DNA from: CAVQJU01 sp963729215
Lineage (GTDB): Bacteria > Acidobacteriota > Vicinamibacteria > Vicinamibacterales > CAVVIG01
Direction: 5' to 3'
Assembly: GCA_963729215.1 (NCBI GenBank)
Contig: CAVSND010000024.1
Location: 1-64,000 of the forward strand
Length of the DNA: 64,000 nucleotides
How positions within the stretch are numbered: position 1 is the first letter of the stretch; each line of letters starts with the position of its first letter. This document shows positions 56,101 to 64,000 of the stretch, piece after piece. The notes beneath the pieces were generated by a model. The model was given only the letters and a program-made list of their open reading frames with translations, was not told the DNA's origin and searched no databases. A program made the translations under genes and the position numbers.

Positions 56101-56777
56101 CTACAAGCCCGCTGCTGACGCACCTGCACCCGATCAGCCCTCCGGTCCGGCGCCGCAGGAGGCCCTGCCGTCGATTGCCGGCCTCGATACGAACGATGGC
56201 TTGTCCCGGGTCGGAGGAAACCAGAAACTCTACGTGAAGATCCTTCGCCAGTTTGCCGGTGAACAGGGCGCCGCGGCCGACCAGGTCGCTGACGCCCTCG
56301 CGAAAGGCGACCGCTCGCTTGCAGAGCGCCTGGCTCACACGCTCAAGGGCGTCGCCGGCAACATCGGCGCAGCCGGCGTGCAGTCGGCGGCAGCCGTACT
56401 GGAACGCGCCATTCGCGAGCGGTCGGCCGCCGAGGAGGTCGAGCGAGCCAGGCAACAGGTCAAGGCCGCGCTCGAACCGCTGGCGACGGCCGTCCGCACA
56501 GCACTCGGCCGGGGCCGAGGCCTCAGCGTCGGTTCAACCCGCGGCACCGGCGAGTCCGGCTCGGTCTCGAGAGGCGGCGGCTCGTCTCGCCGCACTGCTG
56601 TCGGACTCGGACCCTGCGGCGGGCGAGTTCGTCGAAGCCAACTGCGGTACGCTCAGCCCGCTGTTCGATGCCGCGGGCTGGTCGGAATTCGAAACGCTCG
56701 TCCAGGGCTACGCCTTTGCCGATGCCCACGCGCGATTGGCGCGCGCCCTCGAAACCTCTGCCGGGAGCCACACGTGA
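53200..56777 (+). CDS. Hybrid sensor histidine kinase with GAF, two receivers and HPt, frameshifted
   Basis: About 1190 residues. TM1 near residues 4-25, a periplasmic helical sensor, TM2 near 190-210 (ILLANSAAILLAAVLGFLTI), HAMP, a GAF-like domain (about 280-430) and coiled coil, then HisKA with H469 in LANMSHEIRTPMNAIIG. HATPase includes the N box NLVNNSVKFTERG and G boxes DTGIGM and HGGTGLGLT. REC1 acceptor is D758 (IVFMDWRMPGMDG); REC2 holds VLMDLQMPEMDG after an indel near 55870. HPt His sits in ERLAHTLKGVAG (His codon at 56336); another indel lies near 56510. GTGA overlap couples it to the next gene. Confidence 0.88.
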
Positions 56778-57922
56778 AGGATTTGTCGGAGAGCCGCATT
56801 CTGATCGTCGATGACGCGAAGACGAATATCGATATCCTGGTCGAGGCGCTGCGCGACGAGTACAAGCTGAGCGTCGCGCTCGATGGTGCGGCGGCCCTCC
56901 GCAGCGTCGAGAAGAGCGCGCCGGATCTCGTGCTCCTCGATATCGTGATGCCGGGTCTGGACGGCTACGAGGTCTGCCGCCAGCTTCGCGCGCAGGAGTC
57001 GACGCGCGAGCTGCCCATCATGTTTTTGAGCTCGCTCGAGGACGTCAAGGACAAGACCCGCGGGTTCGAGGCCGGCGGGAACGACTATCTGACGAAACCC
57101 TTCGAGATACTCGAAGTCAAGGCCCGCGTCCGATCGCTCCTGAAGGCGAAGGCGTATGCCGACGCCGTCCGCGAGGCCATTTCCCGCGACCTGGCCATCG
57201 CGCGCGAAATTCAGACAGGCATCCTGCCCACCGATCTCGCGGCGGCCACCAGCCACAGCTCCCTGGACGTGGACGCGATCATCGAGCCGGCACAGAAGGT
57301 GGGCGGCGATCTCTACGAAGTTCTGCGCGCCTCCGACGACCGCCTCGTCGTCGCGCTGGGCGACGTGTCGGGGAAGGGGATCGCGGCCGCGCTCTTCATG
57401 GCGATCACCGTGACGGTCCTGCGTACGCTCGCCCGGCACATTGCCGACCCCGCCGAGATTCTGCGCCGCCTCAACGACGAGCTCGCCGAACGGAACCCGC
57501 ACCTCATGTTCGTCACGATACAGTGCCTGGTGTTCGACCTCGAGCACGGACGCGTGACGTGTGCGGGCGCCGGGCACCACCAGCTGGCGACCCTGTCGCG
57601 CAGCCGGCCGCCGCGACTCGCGTGTCCGTCGTCTGGCCGGCCGGCCGGGCTGATGGCGTCGAATCCCATAGAGTCCGTGACGCTCACGCTCGAGCCCGGC
57701 GATACTTTCGTGCTGTTCTCCGATGGCGTGACCGAGGCGACAAACACCGCCGAGGATTTCTACGGCGAAGAACGGCTGTTGAAAGTGCTGTCCTCGTGCG
57801 CAGGCGCGTCGGCCACCGACATTGTCACGCGGGTGATGGGAGACGTTCGCGCATTCGCCGCCGGCGCGAAGCAATCGGATGACATCGCCGTCCTGGCTGC
57901 GCGCTACGCGCCCGCGAGCTGA
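56774..57922 (+). CDS. Response regulator with PP2C (RsbU/SpoIIE-type) phosphatase output
   Basis: 382 residues, intact. N-terminal receiver: RILIVDDAKTNIDILVEALR, D56 in DLVLLDIVMPGLDG and the Lys in DYLTKPFEI. Then a SpoIIE/RsbU domain: REIQTGILPTDLAAAT, GGDLYEVLRASDDRLVVALG, DVSGKGIAAALFMA and FSDGVTEATNTAEDFYGEER, with a final KQSDDIAVLA. Such proteins dephosphorylate anti-sigma-antagonists in partner-switching pathways. GTG 56774 overlaps the kinase stop. No anti-sigma antagonist or RsbW-like gene lies next to it. Confidence 0.9.
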   Translation: MKDLSESRILIVDDAKTNIDILVEALRDEYKLSVALDGAAALRSVEKSAPDLVLLDIVMPGLDGYEVCRQLRAQESTRELPIMFLSSLEDVKDKTRGFEAGGNDYLTKPFEILEVKARVRSLLKAKAYADAVREAISRDLAIAREIQTGILPTDLAAATSHSSLDVDAIIEPAQKVGGDLYEVLRASDDRLVVALGDVSGKGIAAALFMAITVTVLRTLARHIADPAEILRRLNDELAERNPHLMFVTIQCLVFDLEHGRVTCAGAGHHQLATLSRSRPPRLACPSSGRPAGLMASNPIESVTLTLEPGDTFVLFSDGVTEATNTAEDFYGEERLLKVLSSCAGASATDIVTRVMGDVRAFAAGAKQSDDIAVLAARYAPAS

Positions 57923-57937
57923 CGTGCTCTCGGGCGA

Positions 57938-58360
57938 CTAGTATCCAGAGCCAGGCGGCTGCGTCGTCGCCATGTTGATGCTCCCGACCATGCTTGGGTG
58001 GATCGTGCAGTGATACGTGGCGCTGCTCACGCTCAGCGTCATCGCCGCACTGGTCGCGCCCGGCGCGATGGTGCCCGTATCGAGCGACCCGCTGTCGAGC
58101 ACGATGTGGTGAGCCGTGCGGTCGTCGTTGCGCCACACCACCGTCATTCCCTGCGCGACCGACGCCGGATTCGGTGAGAACGAGTTCGCGCCGAGATTTG
58201 CGAGCCCGTTGGACGGCACGATGCTGATCGTGACGCCTCCAGTAGTCGGCGCCGTCGGACCAGACATAACGCTGCTGTAGGTGCCGGTCGTCCCACCGTC
58301 ACAGCCTGCGCCCACGAACGCCACCGCGAGCACGAACGTTTTGATGAGTTTCATCGTCAT
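57938..58360 (-). CDS. Cupredoxin (plastocyanin-like) lipoprotein with axial Met
   Basis: 140 residues from ATG 58360. Lipoprotein-like leader TFVLAVAFVGAGCDGG. Cupredoxin domain: NSFSPNPASVAQGMTVVWRN, then H in DRTAHHIVLDSG and the ligand cluster ATYHCTIHPSMVGSINMA, giving Cys, His and Met. It differs from the 23455 cupredoxin by having the axial Met. Probably a periplasmic copper electron carrier. Convergent with the PP2C regulator, 15 bases apart. Confidence 0.85.
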   Translation of the reverse strand: MTMKLIKTFVLAVAFVGAGCDGGTTGTYSSVMSGPTAPTTGGVTISIVPSNGLANLGANSFSPNPASVAQGMTVVWRNDDRTAHHIVLDSGSLDTGTIAPGATSAAMTLSVSSATYHCTIHPSMVGSINMATTQPPGSGY

Positions 58361-58646
58361 GGCTTCGACTCCAGTCACCGCCGTTGCAAAGCCAATGCCC
58401 CGCGCATGCACTGCGCGATGAGCGCGGAGCGGGCGAAGTCACGGTTGTGGTATGGGTAGTACGCTGTCGCGGTTTCAATCGTCGAAAGCCGGCGTCGGTT
58501 CCCGTAACGGGATTTCAGAAGTGTCAGTGCTCGCACGCGCGTCCGCCCCGGTGCGCCAGAGACGCGCCGAACTCAGGCGTGGGTCCGATACGCTTTCAAA
58601 ACGACCGTCCTGGGCAAATCGACCAGGTTGAACTCACCGTCCCGGC

Positions 58647-60711
58647 TCACCAGACGCGACACGCGTTCGCCCGGACCATCGGCGCGTCGGCCCTGCAGGC
58701 GAATGCCTTCTGGAATTCCGGCATGTTCGACACGACGCCGTTGACGCGGTAGCGGTTGGCGGCGTGCGAGTTGGTGACGGCGTTCTCACGCTCTGACTCC
58801 GCCGTCGTCGTCTGGCACCAGGACTGCGCGTACCCGAGGAACACACGCTGATCGGCCGCGAAGCCGTCCAGCGGCGGCGGCGCGGTCGCGCCGGGGCCGG
58901 CCAGGTACGCCATCAGCGCCAACCGCAGGCCGCCGTTGTCGGCGATGTTCTCGCCGAGCGTCAGCTTGCCGTTGATGCGGGTATCGCCCGCCACCACGAA
59001 CTGCGAATACTCGTCGACGATGCAGGCCGTGCGTTCCTCGAAGGCCTTGGCGTCGGCCGGCGTCCACCAGTCGCGGACATTTCCCTTCGCGTCGAACCTC
59101 CTGCCGGTATCGTCGAACCCGTGGGTCAGCTCGTGGCCGATGAGCGACGCCGCCGCGCCGTAGTTGACCGCCGCATCCCGCGCCGCGTCGTAAATCGGCG
59201 GCTGCAGAATGCCCGCCGGGAAGAGGATCATGTTCTGGCTCGCGCTGTAGCCGGAGTTCGCCGTCTGCGGCGTGATCGGCCACGCCGCCGGATCGGCGGG
59301 CAGGCCGATCTGGCTCACGTCCCTGGCGTTTTCGGCTGCGCGGACGCGCTGCAGGTTGCCGAAGGCATCCGTCCGGGAGATCCGAAGCGCCGAGACGTCC
59401 CGCCATTTGTCGGGGTGGCCGATGCGTTCCTGGAGGGCCGCGAGCTTGTCGAGCGCCGCCCGCCTGGTCGCCTCGCTCATCCAGGTCGCGGTTTCGATGT
59501 CATGGCGCAGCGCCGCCTTCAAGTACCCGATCATCGCCGCCGTGTCCGTCATGGCTTCGGAGCGAAACGTCTCTTCGACGAATCCCCTGCCCAGCGTGTC
59601 GCCGAGATATTCGTCCGTTTGACTCAGGCACAGCCGCCATCGCGGCTGCTGATCCCGCTGCCCGAGCAGGACGCGGCCGAAGAACTCGAAGTCCGCGTCG
59701 CCGAACGCCCGTGGCAGCATCGTCACCGCCGAGTGGACCAGGTGCCAGCGCAGGTACTGTCTGATGTCGTCGACCGGCGTGTCCACGAGAATTCGCTCGA
59801 ACGCCTCCATGACCTTTGGCTGTGAGTTGTTGACTCGCTCGAAGGCGGGCGCTTGCCGGGCCGCGATGTACCGTTTCCAGTCGAACGACGGCGTCAGCGC
59901 CTGGAGATCCGCGACGCTCACGACGTGGATGGTGGCCCTGGGGTCGCGAACCGCCGTGGCGTCGAGCCTCGCTTCGGCGAGCGCCGTTTCGATGCGCAGG
60001 ATCGCGCCCGCGGCGGACTCGAGAGCGTGCCGGCGGCTCGCCTGCAAGCGCCAGCATTTTCGAGACGTGGGCCCGGTACTCGCTCCGAAGCGTCACCGAG
60101 CGATCGTCGGTCTTCGTGTAGTAGTCGCGGTCGGGAAGTCCGATGCCCTGCGGGCGGGCCCAGGCCATCTGGAGGCTTGCCTGCGCCGGATCGCTGCGAG
60201 CGACCATCTGGAAGAACGGGAACGTGGACGAGGCGCTGATGCCGGAGGCCGGGTTGGACGCCGCCGACATGTGCAGCCTGGCGATGAGCTCCGGCAGGGC
60301 GCGAATATCGCTCATCGCCGCGATGCGATCCAGCTCAGGCCGAAGCGGCGCCAGGCCTTTCGCGTTGATGGCGTCCGTGTTCATGCACGCCGCGTAGTAA
60401 TCGCTCGCCTTCCGCAAATCGCCGGTCGCGCCCGGGCGTTCGAGGATGCGCCGAAGGACGAGGTCGTTGCGATCGCGGATTTCGTTCGTGCGGCCGTAGT
60501 TGCGCCTGTCCGCGGGCAGCGGGTGCGCGTCGATCCAGCCGCCGCAGGCGAAGCGATAGAAGTCCACGCAGGGATCGGCGCCGCGATCGAGCGAGGCCAG
60601 CTCGACGCCGGTTGGTGCCGCGGCCGGCCGCGTCGCTCCGGCCTGCGCCGCGCCGAGCGCGACGGCGAGCGGCGTTGCGACGAATATCGCGGCAATCAGG
60701 CAACGGCGCAT
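58647..60711 (-). CDS. M13 (neprilysin-type) zinc metallopeptidase, exported, frameshifted
   Basis: About 688 residues. Signal peptide AAIFVATPLAVALGAAQAGA, then the M13 N-terminus CVDFYRFACGGWIDAHPLPA. After an indel near 60050 the C-terminal half contains zinc site LIGHELTHGFDDTGRRFD, the third ligand block TLGENIADNGGLRLAL and the closing SHAANRYRVNGVVSNMPEFQ ending CRVW, with family Cys and NAxY-like substrate strand replaced by NSGYSAS region. Degrades peptides outside the cytoplasm. ATG 60711 preceded by GGAGGGTGTCA. Confidence 0.9.
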
Positions 60712-60862
60712 TGACACCCTCCGGTCAGGTGAACGATACGCCATCGCTCCCCGATGATCTAGTTGGCCTGAACGATCGCCGGCTCGACGCCGGGAGACGA
60801 ACTTCTGGTGAGATATAGTGAGCGTCCATGAACAAAAGCGGCGATCGAGGTCTAAGGAGCAG

Positions 60863-61594
60863 ATGACACAGACGATTCAGGGGCGACGGGTCGCGGTGAC
60901 CGGAGCCGCGAGCGGCATCGGCGCCGCCACCGCGCGGAAGCTGATGGCGGACGGCTGGCGCGTGGCCTGCCTGGATCGCAACCTCGAGGGCGCCAGGTCG
61001 ACCGCCGGCGATCGCGGCGTCGCGGTCCCGATCGACGTCGCGGACGAGGCGTCGACCGCGGCGGCATTCGCCAGGGTGAGCGAGGCATTCGGTGGACTTG
61101 ACGCGCTGGTCACCGCTGCGGGCGTCATCGAGACGACGCCTTTCTTCGACACCACCGTGGAGCAGTTCCGGCGCCTGTTCGACATCAACGTGATCGGCTC
61201 GTTCCTCAGCGTGCGCGAAGGCGCGAAACTGATGCAACCAGGCAGCCGCATCTGCATGGTGGCCAGTATCTCCAGCTACACAGGCGGTGGCTACGTCGCC
61301 ACCGGCGCGTACGCGACCAGCAAGGGCGCGGTGCTGACGATGATGAAGAGCTGCGCGCGGGCGCTTGGCGACAGAGGCATCGCGGTGAACGCCGTCGCGC
61401 CGGGCTTCATCGACACGCCGTTTGTCGCTTCCGCCATGAGCGACCCGGTGGGCCGCGCAAAAGTCGTGGCGGCGGTCGGCAAGGTGGGTACGGCGGAACA
61501 GATTGCCGAAGCGGCGGCCTGGCTGATCTCGCCGAACGCCGACTTCGTGCACGGCGCCACGCTGATCGCGGACGGCGGCATCCTCATGCGCTGA
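60863..61594 (+). CDS. SDR-family dehydrogenase
   Basis: 243 residues from ATG 60863, preceded by AAGGAGCAG. Cofactor site VAVTGAASGIGAATARKLMA, VTAAGVIETTPF, catalytic Ser in MVASISSYTGGGYVA and YxxxK in GAYATSKGAVLTMM. PGFIDTPFVASAMSD and a terminal GATLIADGGILMR match 3-oxoacyl-ACP-reductase-like SDRs. Substrate not assignable. The alpha/beta hydrolase begins 19 bases after the stop, possibly an operon. Confidence 0.92.
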   Translation: MTQTIQGRRVAVTGAASGIGAATARKLMADGWRVACLDRNLEGARSTAGDRGVAVPIDVADEASTAAAFARVSEAFGGLDALVTAAGVIETTPFFDTTVEQFRRLFDINVIGSFLSVREGAKLMQPGSRICMVASISSYTGGGYVATGAYATSKGAVLTMMKSCARALGDRGIAVNAVAPGFIDTPFVASAMSDPVGRAKVVAAVGKVGTAEQIAEAAAWLISPNADFVHGATLIADGGILMR

Positions 61595-61613
61595 TTCGTC
61601 GTGGAAACGATTC

Positions 61614-62659
61614 ATGGATAAACAACGCGTCAAGAGCCTTCTCGCGGCCGGCGGCATTGCCGTCCTCGCGACAGGCCGCGTGGCAGGACAGGGTCAGCGG
61701 CAGGGTGCCCTCGCGCCCATCACCATCCAGAAGCAGGGCTCCTTTGCCGTGGGCGGAACGATCCTCGGCGACCCCGACACACGGTCGCTTCACTGCGATC
61801 ACGGCTACGTCGATTACCAGATCCCGGTGAACCCCCGCCGGATCAACCTCGTGATGTGGCACAGCGCCGCGGCGACGGCGTTCCTGAATCGCTGGGACGG
61901 CGGCGAAGGCTACCAGAGCATCTTCCTGCGCCGCGGCTACCCGGTCTACATCTGGGACGGCCCGCAGGTCGGCCGCGCCAACTGGGGCTGCACGCCGCAC
62001 ACCTACGATCCCCGCGCCGGCCGGGATCAGGGCAACTTCACCGCGTGGCGCTTTGGCACGAAGTATCCCAACTGGTTCGAGGGCATCCAGTTCCCGACGA
62101 AAGATCCCGAGGCCTGGAACCAGGCGTCACGCGCGCGCTACCTCGAGTTCGATACCGTCGAGAACGCGCAGCTGCAGTCGGACGCCGCGGCGAAGCTGAT
62201 GGACAGGATCGGTCCAAGCGTCGCGATCACCAATTCCGCCGGCGGCATGCGCGCCATCCTGACGGCGCTCAAAACGAACAACCTGGCCGCCATCGTGATG
62301 TACGAGAACGTCGGCTATGTCTATCCCGAGGGTGAAGGTCCGGGAGTGCCGACGACCGGGCTGGGTCCGATCTACGTGCCGCTCGAGGAATTCAAGAAGC
62401 TGACGAAAGTCCCGATGCAGATGGTCTGGGGCGACAACACGGACAAAGTCGGCAACTATCCCGATACTGTCCGGTGGTCGAAGCTGTTCGCGGAAAAGGT
62501 CAACAAGTACGGCGGCAAGGCCCAGGTGCTGATGCTGACCGACGCCGGACTCAAGGGCAACACGCACCTGCCTTTCGCCGACATGAACAACGTCGCCGTG
62601 GCGGATCTCCTGTCGAAGTTCCTCGCCGAGAACGGCCTGGCGGGGCGACAGGCCGCTGA
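61614..62659 (+). CDS. Secreted alpha/beta-hydrolase (esterase-like)
   Basis: About 348 residues. Leader SLLAAGGIAVLATGRVAGQG. Core: HGYVDYQIPVNPRRINLVMW, YPVYIWDGPQVGRANWGCTP, nucleophile-elbow-like VAITNSAGGMRAILTALKTN (Ser in NSAGG), VPMQMVWGDNTDKVGNYPDT and the His in LKGNTHLPFADMN. The true end is near LSKFLAENGL: a single-base indel about 62640-62670 makes the frame run on to 63626 antisense to the next gene, giving an artefactual 670-residue protein. Stop at 62657-62659 in the alternate frame is my best guess. Confidence 0.75.
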
Positions 62660-62664
62660 AGAAT

Positions 62665-63533
62665 TTACGCGGCGACACGTTCACCTTCAGCATGGCCGTG
62701 GTCCAGCAGCAGACGAACCCGCCGCCGCCCTCGCCGGAGTAATCGTTCGCGGTGACGTGAAGGACGTATTCGCCTGGCTCGCTGAACTTCACGCTCGTCG
62801 TGGCCTTCCCGCTGAACGGCGCCTTGCCGGCTTCAGACAGCGCGTCGACCGCAGGTTTTGCCTTCTCGAAGACGACCTCGCCGGGCCCGCGGTATTTCGA
62901 CCAGGTGACGACGACCGGAGGCCTCGGCCTGGAAAGCGGCGCGCTTGTGCCGCTCGTGTACTTCATGTCGTCGGTCGCCCAGAGCGTCAAGGTCATCGGC
63001 GACGCCGGCGACGCCGTCCGCGCGGCAGCCGCGACGACCTGCGCGATCGGCCCTTGCGTGGCCGCGCCGCTCTCCTCGAACCGGACGGCCGGCGGCGTGT
63101 TGCCGACGGCAATCTCGGTGAACGGGTCGATCACGTAGTCCGGATGGAGACGAAGCGGAATGGTCGCGCTTTGCCCGTTTGCCACGATCGTCCACGTGAG
63201 GCGATCGTCCGGGCCGAACGTTTTCGGCACCGGCACCACGAACATGCCGTACTGCCGGCCGGGAAGAAAGTGCGTCGGCTGCCCCATGTCGGGACCGCCC
63301 GGCTCGATGCGATTGTCGGGACCGACCGGCACGTCGAGCGTCTGCTGGCTGTTGCGGTTGTAGTAGCCGACGAGAAAGCTCCGGCTGCCGTCCTTGTTGA
63401 CGAACCAGCCTTCAAACGCCCCGGTCACGCCGGCGCCAAACTGCTTTCTCGGCTGGGGAAGCTGTTGCTGGCCGGCCGCCAGCACCGCACCAGCGAGCAT
63501 CGCGGCCGCGCACAACGGCACGAGCGGTTTCAC
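62665..63533 (-). CDS. Secreted conserved hypothetical protein
   Basis: About 289 residues. Signal sequence VPLCAAAMLAGAVLAAGQQQ, then GAFEGWFVNKDGSRSFLVGY, NRIEPGGPDMGQPTHFLPGR, TFGPDDRLTWTIVANGQSAT and a C-terminal Ig-like strand series TTSVKFSEPGEYVLHVTAND with GGGGFVCCWTTAMLKVNV at the end. GTG 63533 lies 10 bases after the stop of the copper-monooxygenase-like gene. The C-terminus is uncertain: without an indel the frame continues to 62127, antisense to the hydrolase. Family common in Acidobacteriota; function unknown. Confidence 0.7.
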
Positions 63534-63543
63534 GCTGACCCCG

Positions 63544-64000
63544 TCAGTTGCCCGCGACGACCGTGTCGGCGCGACGCTTCGCGGCAAGCGCGTTGTATTC
63601 GTCGTCGGTCAAATAGACAACGTTGATCCAGGCGTGGGCCATCTCGTCGACGGTGCGATCGCCGTACCCCACCCATTGATCCGGGTCAGGATTGTTCTTG
63701 TTCGCCTTCGTGTTGTCGTACCACGCCGTCACGTGGATGATCGTGCCCTTTGGCAGCACCGGCGCGGCTTCGTCTGCGAAGATGTAGTTCGTCATCCAGT
63801 TGAAGTTGAAGTTGCCGACGTAGCTGACGATCTGCGAGCTGCCGTCCGGAAGAATCGCCTCGACCTGCATCGACTTGCCGCGCAGGTGGAAATGCGGCTG
63901 GAAATTCTCCAGCACCGCGTTTTCCTTCAGTACCGTGAAGCCTTCCGTCTGCGCGAACGAGTTCGGCGGGATGTCGAGCGCGCGCGCCTGTTTCAGCCCC
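63544..64000 (-). CDS. Copper-type monooxygenase-like or cytochrome-associated protein, C-terminal part only
   Basis: At least 151 residues, start beyond the window. ALDIPPNSFAQTEGFTVLKE is followed by LENFQPHFHLRGKSMQVEAI, where PHFHLRGK resembles copper-ligand strands of the PHM/dopamine-beta-hydroxylase fold, then FNFNWMTNYIFADEAAPVLP and VTAWYDNTKANKNNPDPDQW, GDRTVDEMAHAWINVVYLTD. These C-terminal domains commonly sit on multiheme or DUF1587-like oxidative proteins in Acidobacteriota. It precedes the secreted hypothetical by 10 bases, so they probably share a transcript. Confidence 0.65.
   Translation of the reverse strand, partial: GLKQARALDIPPNSFAQTEGFTVLKENAVLENFQPHFHLRGKSMQVEAILPDGSSQIVSYVGNFNFNWMTNYIFADEAAPVLPKGTIIHVTAWYDNTKANKNNPDPDQWVGYGDRTVDEMAHAWINVVYLTDDEYNALAAKRRADTVVAGN

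Noticed and set aside
1..64000. Insertion sequence or integrated element
   Set aside because: No transposase or integrase motif and no flanking repeats or tRNA were seen anywhere in the window.

Overview
The window looks like a contig from a high-GC soil or sediment Acidobacteriota, most plausibly class Vicinamibacteria. I infer this from gene content and codon use (lhr, M13 peptidases, an isoquinoline-oxidoreductase-type molybdoenzyme, DUF6328/DUF3341/DUF6496 proteins, stand-alone sigma-54-activator fragments); no rRNA or other marker is present. I found no rRNA, tRNA, CRISPR array, integrase or transposase.

Base quality is uneven. From about 1 to 12 kb almost every gene is interrupted every 100-300 bases by single-base insertions or deletions, although protein motifs continue in the next frame. 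Sparser indels occur later (near 13.2, 13.67, 21.7, 22.9, 24.8-25.7, 28.3, 36.1, 41.5, 55.9, 56.5, 60.05 and 62.65 kb). I treat these mainly as sequence errors and annotate the gene span across them.

Layout. 1-8.4 kb: PAP2 phosphatase, beta-barrel outer membrane protein, large conserved hypothetical, nucleotide-type transporter, a secondary transporter fused to a solute-binding domain, a secreted hypothetical and a K+ channel, all on +. 8.6-12 kb: VOC protein and a two-subunit molybdenum hydroxylase. 12-13.5 kb: Sel1-repeat and SnoaL-like proteins on -. 13.5-19.6 kb: MsrQ, then a probable operon treS / glucosylglycerate-synthase-like glycosyltransferase / MscS-like membrane protein / malQ, which reads as a compatible-solute and glucan module. 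19.5-28.9 kb: mixed small genes, an orphan PIN toxin, a membrane protein, a carbohydrate porin, DinB, an aldo/keto reductase and a repair pair (UdgX and DUF72). 28.9-33.2 kb: lhr helicase. 33.2-33.7 kb: scrap of a hybrid kinase.

33.7-45.3 kb is a dense general-stress and envelope neighbourhood: BrkB/YihY, holin-X, DUF3618, DUF6496, SRPBCC, Zn alcohol dehydrogenase, two ferritin-like DUF892 genes (one broken), SDR, isochorismatase-like, AlkB, BON, DUF3341, DUF1003, DUF6328 and pyrophosphatase. Several intergenic palindromes lie in it. 45.3-51.3 kb: a second sigma-54-activator fragment, two small zinc ribbons around a long GCAGAG-type hairpin repeat, VOC, DUF1801, a 1027-residue secreted multidomain protein and a methyltransferase. 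51.3-58.4 kb: cytochrome c, alpha-carbonic anhydrase, a hybrid kinase translationally coupled to a PP2C response regulator, and a cupredoxin. 58.6-64 kb: M13 peptidase, SDR, alpha/beta hydrolase, secreted hypothetical and a copper-monooxygenase-like C-terminus cut by the window end.

The best candidates for something new are the transporter/solute-binding fusion, the paired sigma-54-activator fragments, the osmolyte operon, the stress island with its palindromes, and the 1027-residue protein with three copies of one beta-sandwich module.
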